Source: Geosiphon pyriformis
Lineage: Eukaryota; Glomeromycota; Glomeromycetes; Archaeosporales; Geosiphonaceae
Reading direction: 5' to 3'
Assembly: GCA_016748015.1 (NCBI GenBank)
Contig: JAAOMT010000518.1
Coordinates: 59,478 to 123,477 of the forward strand
Length of the DNA: 64,000 nt
The number at the start of each line of letters is the position of its first letter. The first letter of the stretch is position 1. A program made the position numbers and the translations under genes. This document shows positions 34,205 to 45,083 of this stretch, one piece after another. The notes below the pieces were generated by a model that had not been told where the DNA came from, did no database searches, and worked only from the letters and a program-made list of their open reading frames with translations.

Positions 34205-35583
34205 ATGAACATACAAAAATACCAACAATTACAACATTATATAAACACTCAACAGTTCAAGGAGAATTTATCTCAAACAGAACGAAAGAGTATCAAACAA
34301 CAATCAAAATATTTTATCACTCACCAAAATATACTTTATCGGAAAAATAAAAGGAATTCAAATCAACCAACCAGAGTAATTACAGAGCCAGAAAAAGGGA
34401 TCATATTATTCAAGATGCACTCAAATCCAACAGCAGGACATTTTCACAAAGAAGCAACCATGGAAAGAACCAGAAAGAGATACTATTGGTCATTAATATA
34501 CCCAGACATCATTCAATATGTGCAAAATTGTGATGCATGTTAGCGAAGAAGAGGAACAAGACCCAGTGAACTATTAAGACCAATCAAAGTGGGACAACTA
34601 TTTGACCACATTGGAATTGATTTAGTTGGACTATTAACAATCACCAGCAGAGGAAACAAATACATAGCAGTAGCTATGGACTATCTCACTAAATGGCCAG
34701 AGGTGAAAGCAATTCAAAGAGCGGATGCAGAATCCGTTGTCGAATTCATTCATCAAGATTTGATTTGTCGACATAGATGTCCAAAAGAATTATCAGACCA
34801 AGGAACTCATTTTGTGAACAAAACATTAATAGAATTAAGCCAAAGATTCGGAATCAAGAGACCATTATTATTACCATACCATCCATAAACCAACAGATTA
34901 GTAGAAAGATTCAACAGAATATTATGTGAAGCAATAACTAAACTCAGTCAAGAAAACCAGAACGATTGGGATTTGTTGATACCATCAGTACTATTTGCTT
35001 ATCGGACAATGAAGCAAGATACTACACAAGCAACACCATTTGAATTAGTATATGATAGAACAGCAACACTACTTATAAAAATGGAAGTCAGCACATACCC
35101 AACTGAACCAATAACAGAAGAGAATTTTAAAAATATATTGTTGAGAGAACATATGACTTAATAGAAACATTGGAAAACAAACAAAGAAGAGCAGCTGATA
35201 ATATCCAAAAGTCACAAGAAACACAGAAAAAAAGACATAATAGTCAACTACCAGACAAACCAGTTGAATTCAAGATCAGAGACAAAGTATTACTACATTG
35301 TACCAAAGTGGAAAAACAATGGAGTGGAAAATTTGACCCCAAATAGGACAGACCATTTCACATAGAAGAAATTCTAGGAAATGGAGCTTACAAATTAAGA
35401 TTGAATAACAAAATTTTAACCAAAGCAGCACATGGAGATCGACTGAAACTATATCACAAGATTACACTACCATCTATCAGTAATATTCCACAATTAGGAA
35501 TACAGAGAATACTAGTTCAACCGGATGAGATTCCACGAGATCTGGAACCAATCATTATTATTGACAACAACACATTAAATTGA
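34205..35583 (+). pseudogene. Gypsy-A integrase, separate ORF
   Basis: ATG 34205 (MNIQKYQQLQHYINTQQF), 62 nt after the RNase H stop and in a different frame. The zinc-binding HHCC region is GHFHKEAT...VQNCDAC (34,436-34,541). The catalytic core shows GIDLVG (D), SDQGTHF (D) and RLVERFNR (E) for the DDE triad. Then LIPSVLFAYRTMKQDTTQATPFELVY, given here as the well-known Ty3 region following the core, and a GPY/F-type end RPFHIEEILGNGAYKLRL. No chromodomain seen. Stops at 34,542 (Gln to TAG) and 34,886 (Gln to TAA); a frameshift at about 35,155 moves the C-terminus to frame 1, ending at 35583. Confidence 0.87.
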
Positions 35584-35607
35584 TCCATCAAAAGAATATA
35601 TAAAGAC

Positions 35608-36267
35608 ATGGTAGACACAACAGGAAATGTCAGAAAAATGGAAATTACAGACAACATTCACTCACTAGCACAACAACTTTTTCAATTAATCCAACACCAG
35701 GAAATGGAGATTACAATCAATCAACAAACTATTTGATATCAAGATACTAGAAAAATATTTCAATTCAGAACACAGAAGAAAACTGAAAATTCTGTGGACA
35801 AAATCATGGCGAAAGTAAAATTAGCAATAAAAGAGTTGATAAAAGAGTCACTATATCAAGAGTTGACTAATGAAACTTGGAATTGGTGGATACAACAATT
35901 TCCACGAAACTATTGTTATTTTTACTTGGGACAACACATAAATATCCAGAATCTATATACGGATAAGACAAAGCAATTATTTGACAAAAGAATACTACTA
36001 CAATTAGAACATTTTGTGGGAAAAAACAACTTATCTACACAAGCCCGAGCCATCTACCGAATACACACAGCATTTCAGGATAGACCAGAGATATTGCTCA
36101 ACAAAGCAATGGATATGGTTACCAGTAATCAATTGAGAAAAATCACCAATGCTCAATTTGAAAAATTACAGACCCAAATAACACAAGTAATTCTCGAAAA
36201 CGAAATCCAGAAAATACTTTAAGAAAAGGAATTACATGAGTTGGATTTTGATGAAGCTCAATATTAA
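35608..36267 (+). pseudogene. Gypsy-A ORF3, unknown protein after integrase
   Basis: ATG 35608 to TAA 36267: 660 nt, 219 codons, one frame with two nonsense codons (about 35,737 and 36,220) and no frameshift. The Gypsy-C copy is also exactly 660 nt. It begins MVDTTGNVRKMEITDNIHSL and contains WWIQQFPRNYCYFYLGQHIN and RKITNAQFEKLQTQITQVIL. It appears helical and soluble. I see no signal peptide, hydrophobic membrane span, Cys pairs or known catalytic motif, so it is not a typical env. The stop abuts the polypurine tract, so it fills the whole space between integrase and LTR. Preservation of length across copies argues for a real gene. Function unknown. Confidence 0.8.
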
Positions 36268-36281
36268 AAAGAAGGGAATAA
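36268..36281 (+). other. Gypsy-A polypurine tract
   Basis: AAAGAAGGGAATAA between the ORF3 stop and the 3' LTR, matched by AAGAAGAGAATAA in Gypsy-C. This is the expected plus-strand primer position. Confidence 0.8.
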
Positions 36282-37167
36282 TATTACTCATAGAAATAAA
36301 AGAAATATATTAGTCTAAATTTTTAGCCAATTAAAAGCAGACATAGTAAATGTGGAATTCCAGGATTCCTCTCAGGAATTACAGGATTCCAGGAATTTCA
36401 GGATTCTCCGATGAGAAATTACAAGATTCCAGAATTTCAGGATTCTTCTCAAAAAAATTACAGGATTCCAGGAATTCTAAGATTCCTGTTATGAAGAATT
36501 GAGGAATTGAGGAATCTCAATTATGTATATATAGCAGTAGCGTTAGAAACAGAAAAGACAAAATCGATACCACAGAATCCTTAGCCTAGAAATGCAATCA
36601 TCAAATAAATAATTATTTCATATCTCAATCCACTCTCCACTATCAACTCTTCATGTTGATAGTAATTGATACTTAACCATGCTGGAACAATAGCTCTTGA
36701 TCACAGCTATTGATGAGATACTAATCTGCAAATCGCCTTGGCTTATTTCTTTTCTTTCTTTATTTTCTTTTATTTTTTTTTCTTTATTTTATTTTTGATT
36801 TGTTGTTGTATACTAATTGATTCAAGATTAAGTGCTGAGTTATTAATGTCAAGGATAGCCTGGTAAAAGACCCAGAAATAAGGGTAGGATTTTATATATT
36901 ATCAGATAGCTTACCAGAAGGGCACAACTGCCAGACTAAATCCGGCCACCATGCTGAGAAAGAAATTGGGAAAACTCTTGGAAAATACATCTACTATCAA
37001 CACTATTGAATCTCTGTCTATTATACAAAGGACTCAACCAAAACCTTCAGATCCATAAAAATCTTCAGATACAACACTTACAGAACCACATCAATGAAAG
37101 TAGCTTTTAAGCACCAAGTTACAGGTTTGTTATTTAATTCCACAGCAGAAATAATTCACCTGTAACA
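36282..37167 (+). repeat. Gypsy-A 3' LTR (886 bp)
   Basis: Starts TATTACTCATAG and ends CTGTAACA; same length as the 5' LTR. The hairpin arm reads AAGCACCAAGTTACAGGT, with one G-to-A change in GAGC. It is followed by the target duplication ATGC and the rest of Gypsy-B gag. Confidence 0.92.
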
Positions 37168-38075
37168 ATGCATTCTTACAACAATTCACTAACAACAATA
37201 CCTTTATTACTCTCCACAATTGCTTTTGCAATATCAAACAAGAAACATCTAAAACTGTTATGACCTATCTTGGGAGATTCAACAAACTTCTTTGACGAAT
37301 CTGACAATTGGAAACCAATAACTACTACTCTAATGCTCAGATTTTGGATCAGTTTATAGCAAGATTAAAAGACAAATTGATTAAGAAAGTCTGTCCACAT
37401 GCACCAGCAGACTTAGCAACTGTTATTAGACATGCAAAGAACTATGAAATGGCAATGGAAGAAGCAAACCACACCAAACTTGTCAACCTAGCTATTGGAG
37501 AAACCAGCTCAACAGCTGAAGAGAAAATAGACCAACTTACAAAGAAAGTTGAAAACTACTTTACAAATTAACAACAACAACAGCAGCAATTACAAAGATA
37601 TCAACCACCACAATGATGCAACCAAAACAACTTTGGATCACCATCCAACAACCAACCTCAAAATTGTCATTACTGTGAAATCTCAGAACACTAGAAACAA
37701 GATTGCAGGAAACTACAAAGAGACCAACAAAACAGGAGTAATCAATGTTACTCTTCATCACAACAATCTTATTACCAATCTCCATTACCAACTTATTATT
37801 TACCAAAACCACAAAATCAAAACAATTACTATTAACCAGCTCCACAACCAATGCAGCAACAATATCAACAATCTTTGCCAAATCAGCAATATCAGACACC
37901 ACCCACTCAACAATATCAAATACCAGCCAGAAGATTGGTTCAACAGAACCAATTTACACCCCAAAATTAATTTCAGAATAACAACAACAGAATCAACTCA
38001 AACAACCAGTTGGTTCCTCGAAATTCTGGCTAGCAAAGACCCAATTATTATTACATTCAACCCAGTTATCTTACA
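37168..38075 (+). pseudogene. Gypsy-B gag, C-terminal part
   Basis: Resumes gag in frame after Gypsy-A: AFLQQFTNNNTFITLHNCF, TVMTYLGRFNKLL, ILDQFIARLKDKLIKKVCPH and VIRHAKNYEMAMEEANHTKL, the last homologous to the CARDFESAKSEANH segment of Gypsy-A. A Gln-rich stretch is followed by a decayed knuckle CHYCEISEH*KQDC near 37,670-37,710. Stops at 37,282, 37,289, 37,571, 37,614 and 37,695 are consistent with transitions in Arg, Trp, Gln or similar codons. Confidence 0.8.
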
Positions 38076-38840
38076 ATGCCTGAAGGATCAGATTTTCAAC
38101 AATCTGCACTTTTTGAAAGTGAAGTTACAGCACCAAGATCAAACCCTTCCAACAACACCATCTTACCAGCCCAAATTGCCCAAAATGCCAACTTTTCTGA
38201 TATCTTTCCATTCGAATTTGAAGCCAATGAATCACCATTTTTGCTTAGCAATGCAGCAGTCAATGAACAAAAAGCAATTACAGCAATATATGCTGAAGCT
38301 GAAGTTGAAGGAAAACCAATCCAGTTAATCTTAAACAGTGAATTAGCTGGAAGTATTATCACTTACCAGTTAATGCAACAGCTTCAAAGAACTGTTGACA
38401 AACCAGCCCAAACTGTAATTGTTATAGCAGATGGTATGAAAAAGACACCAGTAGAAAAAATTGACAATTTCTCATTCACTATTGATAGAATTACCATTCC
38501 AGTCAAAGTTCTCGTCATGAATGCACCTCAATATTAAGCTTTGATCAGAAATGATTGGCTTCTTAAGGCCAATACAAACTTAGACTGGGAAACCCAGAAA
38601 TTAAAGATTTCATACCAAGGACAATACACTAGAGTACCTGCTATCTGTGGTACTTTTAATAAGTAAACTGAAAAAGCCTCAGTATTCGAATTTGAAGAGG
38701 AGAAAGAACTACCAGTTATTGAAACTTTTATGGCTCTTGAATTACCATTCAATTGGGCTGAAGAAACAGAACAAGAAATCTTTGAGGAAATCAGAGAATA
38801 GAATGTAGTTAGATATTCTACACCAGAACCATAGAAACAA
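38076..38840 (+). pseudogene. Gypsy-B retropepsin
   Basis: Same frame as gag. AEAEVEGKPIQLILNSELAG (about 38,300-38,350) aligns with the Gypsy-A/C protease; the active-site DSGS is NSEL, so the catalytic Asp is Asn. TVIVIADGMKKTPVEKI and VLVMNAPQY*ALIRNDWLL follow, then LDWETQKLKISYQGQYTRVP, the conserved region just beyond the protease. Stops at 38,537 and 38,665 lie where Gln or Lys is usual. Inactive. Confidence 0.8.
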
Positions 38841-40400
38841 CCACTCTACATTCCACTCAAATGCAAAGATTGCAACAAAAAACTTTCATTAATGGGAGCA
38901 TGTATTTTTCCAGAAGAGGAATATGAAACTTGCACTTGTTATTTTTGCAAAGCATGTCACAGAAAACGATTTGGATATTCCAAAAGGAGTGAAAAATGGG
39001 ACAACACTTCTTGCCTCACATGTGGAGATATGCTACCAGAAAAATGCAACTGGATTAATGTTGTAATAAAAGGAGAGGTATGTAATCAAACCTGTTAATA
39101 TGCTCTATCAATTTCGAAAAAAGTCAGAAAAGGAACACCATTTGATGCAGTATACAATAATGTTTTCAATAAATTTTACCACTACTCTTATAATGCTGAA
39201 ATAATTTTTGACTTAGCAATAGCATTAATTAATGGAGCCATCCAAGAAGATGTTTGCCAAATGAAAGAAGCTGAATACATTGAATATATCATGAAATTAG
39301 CTAAATTTGATTATGAAGATAAAGTGGAAACATATCACCAAATTGTAAGCCACACTTATCCAACCCAAGAAGCTTAAATTCAATAATTAAAGTAAATAAA
39401 TATTCAATTGTGTAAAGAATGCATCATGCTATGTAATGATAAATGGTGTTCAAAATGCTATGTCCTTAGCATTCCTCTGTCCAGTGAAAATGACCAAGAA
39501 GAAATCGAATTTGGGAAACCAAAAACACAGAAAAAAATCACAACAACACTAATCTATCTTACTGAAAACCAGTCTGCTATACAACTCAAATACTTTAATA
39601 ACAATGGACAAAAAATAAAACCAGAAAAAGCCCACGAAATTGATACAGGATATGACCTCAAATATTTTGACAAAGACACTTTGGTTCTTTAGCCAAAATC
39701 CTTAACCAAAAACAACCTCAGAATTGCTCTTGAAATACCACCAGAAGCAATAGTACAAATTGTTTCTTAATTATTATTGGCAAGCAAAGGAATCAATGTT
39801 AGAGGAGGAGTCATAGATACAGAATATACTGAAAACATTACTATCATGTTATAGAATAAAACAGACAAACCATTCAGAATTGAACATGCTGAAAAGATTG
39901 CCCAAGCAATTTATCTACCCTTAATCAACATTTTGGGTTTACAATCAATTAAGAACAGAGAACAATTGGGAAAAAGTGAAAGAAGAACTCAAGGTTTTGG
40001 TTCAATTGGACAATTTACAGTATCAGTAAACATAGCTCTCAACACACAGAATAAATTTCACCAGATTCTCCAACTTTCCCAACCAATTACTATTTCATCT
40101 TTTGGAGAACATCACGAAATTTACACTTGCTCAAAACCCACCACTACTCAACAAATCTTTGAATCCAATGAACAAATCTGTTTAAAGCATGAAATCTCAA
40201 TCCCAAACATTTATATTCCCAAAGGAATAAAAAAATTTTGAGTTATATTCTACAACCCCAATAATTACCCTATTGTCTTATTAAATAAATTAGAAATTGG
40301 AATCATACACAGCAATATTTTCCAAGATAAAAACCCTTAAATTGTTTCTAATTTCATCAAAATTATAAGACATACTCTACTTCCAAATCCAAACATCACT
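38841..40400 (+). pseudogene. Gypsy-B Cys-rich domain plus dUTPase
   Basis: Cys-rich domain: CKDCNKKLSLMGAC (38,862-38,903), CTCYFCKAC, CLTCGDMLPEKC and CNQTC, then CKECIMLCNDKWCSKC at 39,411-39,460. The same framework as Gypsy-A despite strong divergence elsewhere, so the Cys spacing is the conserved feature. dUTPase: EIDTGYDL (motif 1), a degraded motif 2 (VS*LLLASKG), GGVIDTEYTENITIML (3), AQAIYLPL (4) and TQGFGSIGQ (5) at about 39,640-40,010. Single frame with stops at 39,096, 39,690, 39,768 and 39,854. Motif 2, which binds phosphate, is lost. Confidence 0.78.
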
Positions 40401-41858
40401 CTTATTACTGAAAACTATCATCTGTTAAAAGAAAAACTCTCTCAAATCAATATGAATCTCTTAGAACCCCAACAACAAAGACAATTGAAACAACTGATAA
40501 CTGAATTTGCAGATATATTTGCAAAAGACAACAATAACCTTGGGAAAACTGATATTGTTCAACATCAAATTCACACAGAAAATGCTTCACCAAAATAACA
40601 ACAAGTCTATCAAGTTCTACCTACTAGCCACCAATTTATCAGAGAAGAAGTCCAAAAAATGCTCAATAATGGATTGATTCAACCATCAAGAAGTTCATAG
40701 GCCTCACCAGTAGTTCTTGTCAAAAAGAAAAACAAAAAAATCAGATTTTGTGTTGACTATTGATAATTAAATAGTGTCACAATTGGAAATGCCTACCCTC
40801 TTCCAAGAATTGATAACATATTAGATACTTTAAGAAAAGCCAAGTTCTTTTCAACCTTAGACTTAGAAAGTAGATACTGGCAAGTTGAAATAGACCCAAA
40901 AAATTGATCCAAAACAGCATTTACCACTTAAAAAAGAAACTATGAGTTCAATATTATGCTTTTTAAACTCTGCAATGCACCAGCAACATTTCAACAACTC
41001 ATGAATATTGTATATGAAGAACTTTTGTGACAATCAGTAGTTGTCTATCTGGATGATACTGATGTGTATTCTCCAAGCTTTGAAGCCCATCTTATTCATT
41101 TGTAAGAAGTTTTTTAATAATTATGGAAAGCAGGATTAAAATTGAACATTGAAAAATGTTACTTTGGAAAAACAAGTTTAATCTTTCTTGAACATATTGT
41201 TAGCAAAGATGGAGTCAAACCAAATTCTGGAACAATTAGTGCTATTAAAAACTTTCAAATACCCAGAAATACCACAGAGCTATAAGAATTTGTAGGATTA
41301 GCCTCCTATTATCGAAAATTCATAAAAAAATTCTTAAAAATTGCCAAACCACTCAATTATTTCACCAACAAAAACGTGCCATACCAATGGATTGAAGAAC
41401 AACAGAAAGTCTTTGACATTCTCAAAACAAAATTAACAACAGCCCCAGTTCTTGCTTATCAAGATTTCAACAAATGATTTCAACTAGCCACTAATGCCTT
41501 ACACATAGCTTTTGGTGCCATCTTATCACAATTAGATAAAAATGGCCAAGAACAAGTTATTGTCTATGCCAGTAGAACACTCAAGCCAACAGAACTCAAA
41601 TATAGTTCAACCAAATTAGAAGCTGCTGCAGTCATTTGGGCTATTAAATATTTTCAACAATATCTGAAGAATAGAAAAGAATTTAACATTATAACTGACA
41701 ATATTAGTCTCAAATGGCTTAATAAAAAGAAAACTGAACAAAGTGCCAAACAGTCTTAATGAAATGATTTTTTAGCAGATTACAAATACATTGTACACCA
41801 CAAACCAGGAAAACTACACACCAATGTTGATAGCCTCTTAAGAATAAAACAAGATTAA
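40401..41858 (+). pseudogene. Gypsy-B reverse transcriptase and RNase H
   Basis: Same frame. RT: SPVVLVKKKNKKIRFCVDY, FFSTLDLESRYWQVEID, FNIMLFKLCNAPATFQQLMN and VVVYLDDTDVYSPSFEAHL (YLDD intact). RNase H: FQLATNALHIAFGAI (first Asp now Asn), KLEAAAVIWAIKYF (Glu kept), NIITDNISLKWL (Asp kept), VHHKPGKLHTNVDSLL. About a dozen stops, many in clusters where Gln or Arg is expected (for example L*EVF**LWKAG). The frame ends RIKQD* with TAA at 41856-41858, the same relative stop as in Gypsy-A and -C. Confidence 0.85.
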
Positions 41859-41950
41859 CACCACCAACAAATCCATTACAACTTACTACTACTAACAAAA
41901 ACAACAAAACAACAATAAATTCTAGAAATTACAACAATATTAAAAACTAT

Positions 41951-43281
41951 TTGAAGACTCTTACCATGGCAGAAAATTGGTTTCCAAGTAAAAAACATCG
42001 ATTACAACACCAATCCAAACAATATTTTATATACTACAACAAAATTTATTACAAAAATTGCAGAAATCCAAACCAATTACTTAGATTAGTACAAGAAAAT
42101 GAAAAAAAAACAATCCTATATAACATGTACACAGATCTTTTTTTAGCACACTTGGGAAGAGATAGAACAATTCAAAAAACTCTTGAACATTATTTTTGGG
42201 CTCATATGCAAAAAAACATTTGACAATATGTAGAATCTTGTAATAGTTGTCAAAAAAGAGAAGGAACTCACTCCACAGAACCTTTAAATTCAATTAAAGT
42301 TGGACAATCTTTTGACAGAGTTGGAATTAATTTAGTCGGACCATTACTTATCACAACCCAAGGAAATTGTTATATTGCAGTTGCAGTAGATTATCTCACC
42401 AAATGGTCTAAAGCTAGAGCCATCCAAAGAGCAGATGCAAAATTAATGGCAAATTTCATCTATGAAGACATTATTTGTAGACATAGATGTCCAATTAAAC
42501 TCTTATCTAATCAAGGAACACATTTTGTAAACAATTTAATACAAGAAATCTGTAAACAATTTAATGTCAAAAAACCTTTATCATCGCCTTATCACTCCTA
42601 AACAAATGAACTTGTAGAATGTTTCAACAGAACATTGTGTGAATCTTTAGCCAAAGTCTCAACAGATTTTGAGCAGGAATAGAATATCTTTATTCCATCA
42701 GTGTTACTAGCATACAGAACACTAAAACAAGATACTATAAAACACATATCATTTGATCTTACTTATGGAAAAACAGCAATATTATCAATTAATTTTACAG
42801 TAGAAACATACTCAATGCAACCAATCAATGAAAAAAATTTTCAAGAAACATTCCAAAGAAGAGCCTATACTCTTCTTAGCACATTGGAAAGAAAGAGACA
42901 CATAGCAGCCACTCATATTGAATACTCCCAAGCCTTACAAAAAAAAGACATGACAACAAACTGCCACCAGTTACCAACGAATTTAAGATTGGAAATAAAG
43001 TTTTCTTACACAGAACTAAGGCTAAAAAACAATAAAGTGGAAAATTTGAACATAAATAGAATAGACTATTTTATATTCACAAAGTTCTAGACAATAGATC
43101 ATACAAGTTAAGACTTGATGACAAAGTACTAGCAAAAGTTGCACATAGAGATAGATTGAAACACTATTACTTCAGAAACAATTCTGAATCATTAATTCCA
43201 CAAATTGGTACACATTCCTCTTTAGTTAATCCTGAAGATATTTCCTGAAATTTAGAACCAATAGTTATAATAAAACAATAA
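41951..43281 (+). pseudogene. Gypsy-B integrase, separate ORF
   Basis: ATG 41951, 92 nt after the RNase H stop and in a different frame, the same frame relation as in Gypsy-A. The HHCC region is LAHLGRDRTIQ...YVESCNSCQ. In the catalytic core GINLVGPL and LLSNQGTHF have both catalytic Asp residues as Asn, while ELVECFNRTL keeps the Glu. LLAYRTLKQDTIKHISFDLTY follows; a frameshift near 42,975 leads to the GPY/F-like RLFYIHKVLDNRSYKLRL, ending at 43281. Doubly dead catalytic core. Confidence 0.82.
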
Positions 43282-43440
43282 TCAAACTTGAATACTTAAT
43301 TTAACATTTTTATAATAATCTCTTCTAAATATACAAACATAAAAACAAAAATAGTAAATAATTACAAGAAACACTCGAACCCAAAAACAAATAAAAACTC
43401 TATACCCAAAAATAATTTCTTTATTAATTAGTCAATTTTT

Positions 43441-44118
43441 ATTATAATTATTTCTCGAAATATTCAACAAATATCCCAAAAATTAATGCTAGCCTTAAAA
43501 ACACTTCCTGACTTATCTATAACGATTAATAAAAGTCAAATTAATTACATTCAGAAAAAAACCACAGTCCTAGTAGTAAATTATTCTCAGAACTACCACT
43601 TCTATAGAAAAAAACAAGAAGTCACTCTGAAAATAGGTTACCAAAACTTTTGAAGCAAGCACTAAAAGAAAATCTTTTAATTGCCCCTATTAATATTTCA
43701 TCAAATGCTATAATTCAACAAAAACTTCTACTATTTCTTAATGAACATACTCTTATATATAGATATTTTCATATTGGAAAAACACTTTATAAATGAAAAC
43801 TAGAACTTGAAGCAACTAACATCACTCCTAAAGCTATACAAAAACAAATTCACAATAAATTCAAGACAGCAGCTGAATTAACAAACACTTGCTATAAACT
43901 TAGAGCAGCATTTAGACTCTATGATTTATTCAACACTTGTGAAAATATCTTACAAAATTTAATACTCTATTCAATGAAGATTCAATATATTAGAAAGCTC
44001 ACAAAACTGAAATTTCAACAATTTTCAGACCAAATTACTTCAATTATCTTGGACTACTATCTTAACATTACAGATAGTGCTTGGACTTCGATGGAGCTCA
44101 GTCTTGAGAAGGAGATTA
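43441..44118 (+). pseudogene. Gypsy-B ORF3, distant homologue of Gypsy-A ORF3
   Basis: Two frames joined by a frameshift near 43,650. The N-part (QQISQKLMLALKTLPDLSIT) parallels the AQQLFQLIQHQEMEITINQQ segment of Gypsy-A. The C-part RKLTKLKFQQFSDQITSIIL parallels RKITNAQFEKLQTQITQVIL, and CYKLRAAFRLYD parallels AIYRIHTAFQD. It sits in the same place, reaching the purine-rich AGAAGGAGATTA before the LTR. The overall identity is low but collinear, so ORF3 predates the split of these lineages. Confidence 0.65.
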
Positions 44119-45083
44119 TGTTACCAGTAGAATTTTAGCTATTAATTAACATGAAATTACTCTTATAATTCCTATTATTAATTAGCATATATTATTATTA
44201 TTTTGATTATCACTTATTATTTAATCAAATTATCAAATATTATTACTCAATCAATAATCCAATTTGTACTCTAAAAATTAAGATGATCAACAATATCCTA
44301 AACCATTTAACATAGTCAAAATTTGCCGAAATTAATGAAAATTCGCCGAAATAATCAATAAGTTTAGTGAAATAACTTGTAATTTGCTGAAATATATCTT
44401 TAGTTCACTCAAATTGTAGCAAAGAGAAAAGTACAAGTTCAAAGACTAGTACTACAACAAATTGTATAAAAGAAGAGCTTTTCTCTTTAAGAAAATGTAT
44501 CTTCTCATAGTATCTTACCATAACATCCTACTTTAGATATCTTAATTGAAACAAATCATCTTTTACATATTCAAATAAAAATTAAATATTCGAAAACCAA
44601 ATTTTTAAATTATTACACTTGAAATTCTCTCAACACAACTAACATTTTGAAATTAATTAGCTACCAATTTCAATAAACTGTTAGTGACTTCAAGCCTAGA
44701 TAGAAAACGTTTCCCTTAACACAATTCTATTTCTTTTACATTTTTTTATTTTCTTTTACTTTTCTCATCATAATTATTGGAGTAGCCTACAGATGAGATT
44801 TCTGTAAAAGAGTTGACTTTTACAACAAAATAACTATACATTTTTAGTAAGCTTCCAGACAAGCAATTCCTGGGAAAGAGTTGATGTTTACTACAACATA
44901 ACTACACAAAGTAACTGGTATGGAATTGGCCATTCCACTTATAAGCCCAGTAATTCAAATTATAAGAGATAATTTGAAGATAAATTCAGTTACTAGAGGT
45001 CCAACTACTTTCTGAAAACGTGAATTCACAGCAAATTAACAGTAACAACATTCAAAAAAAGAGACCAAAAACCTCTAGTAATA
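44119..45083 (+). repeat. Gypsy-B 3' LTR
   Basis: Starts TGTTACCAGTAG, ends TAGTAATA (ancestrally GTAACA). Length 965 versus 972 for the 5' LTR, with scattered transitions and short indels. Followed by ATGT (45084-45087), the target duplication. Confidence 0.9.

Larger units (their letters stand above)
26990..37167 (+). mobile_element. Gypsy-A, Ty3/Gypsy retrotransposon nested in Gypsy-B gag
   Basis: Two 886-bp LTRs (26990-27875, 36282-37167) flank a complete internal region: PBS, gag, protease, Cys-rich domain, dUTPase, RT, RNase H, separate integrase ORF, ORF3 and PPT. Flanking ATGT (26986-26989) and ATGC (37168-37171) form a 4-bp target duplication differing by one transition. Equal LTR lengths and relatively few stops make it the youngest element of this stack. 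It is inactive: protease Asp lost, several stops and frameshifts. Confidence 0.93.
25041..45083 (+). mobile_element. Gypsy-B, Ty3/Gypsy LTR retrotransposon (contains nested Gypsy-A)
   Basis: Two related LTRs (25041-26012 and 44119-45083) in direct orientation bracket gag, retropepsin, Cys-rich domain, dUTPase, RT, RNase H, integrase and ORF3. About 9.86 kb belongs to the element itself; the remainder is Gypsy-A plus its duplicated target. Flanking ATGC/ATGT is a 4-bp target duplication with one transition. Gag through RNase H lies in one frame (26058 to 41858 after removing the nested element, 5,619 nt), broken only by nonsense codons. It is divergent from Gypsy-A/C and older by its decay. 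Confidence 0.9.

Noticed and set aside
35608-36267. ORF3 as a retroviral-type envelope gene
   Set aside because: The position fits, but I see no signal peptide, hydrophobic fusion segment or membrane anchor in any of the three copies.
25041-45083. One giant (20-kb) Gypsy element with duplicated pol
   Set aside because: Two different LTR families, an in-frame interruption of gag and a separate target duplication show a nested insertion of one element in another.
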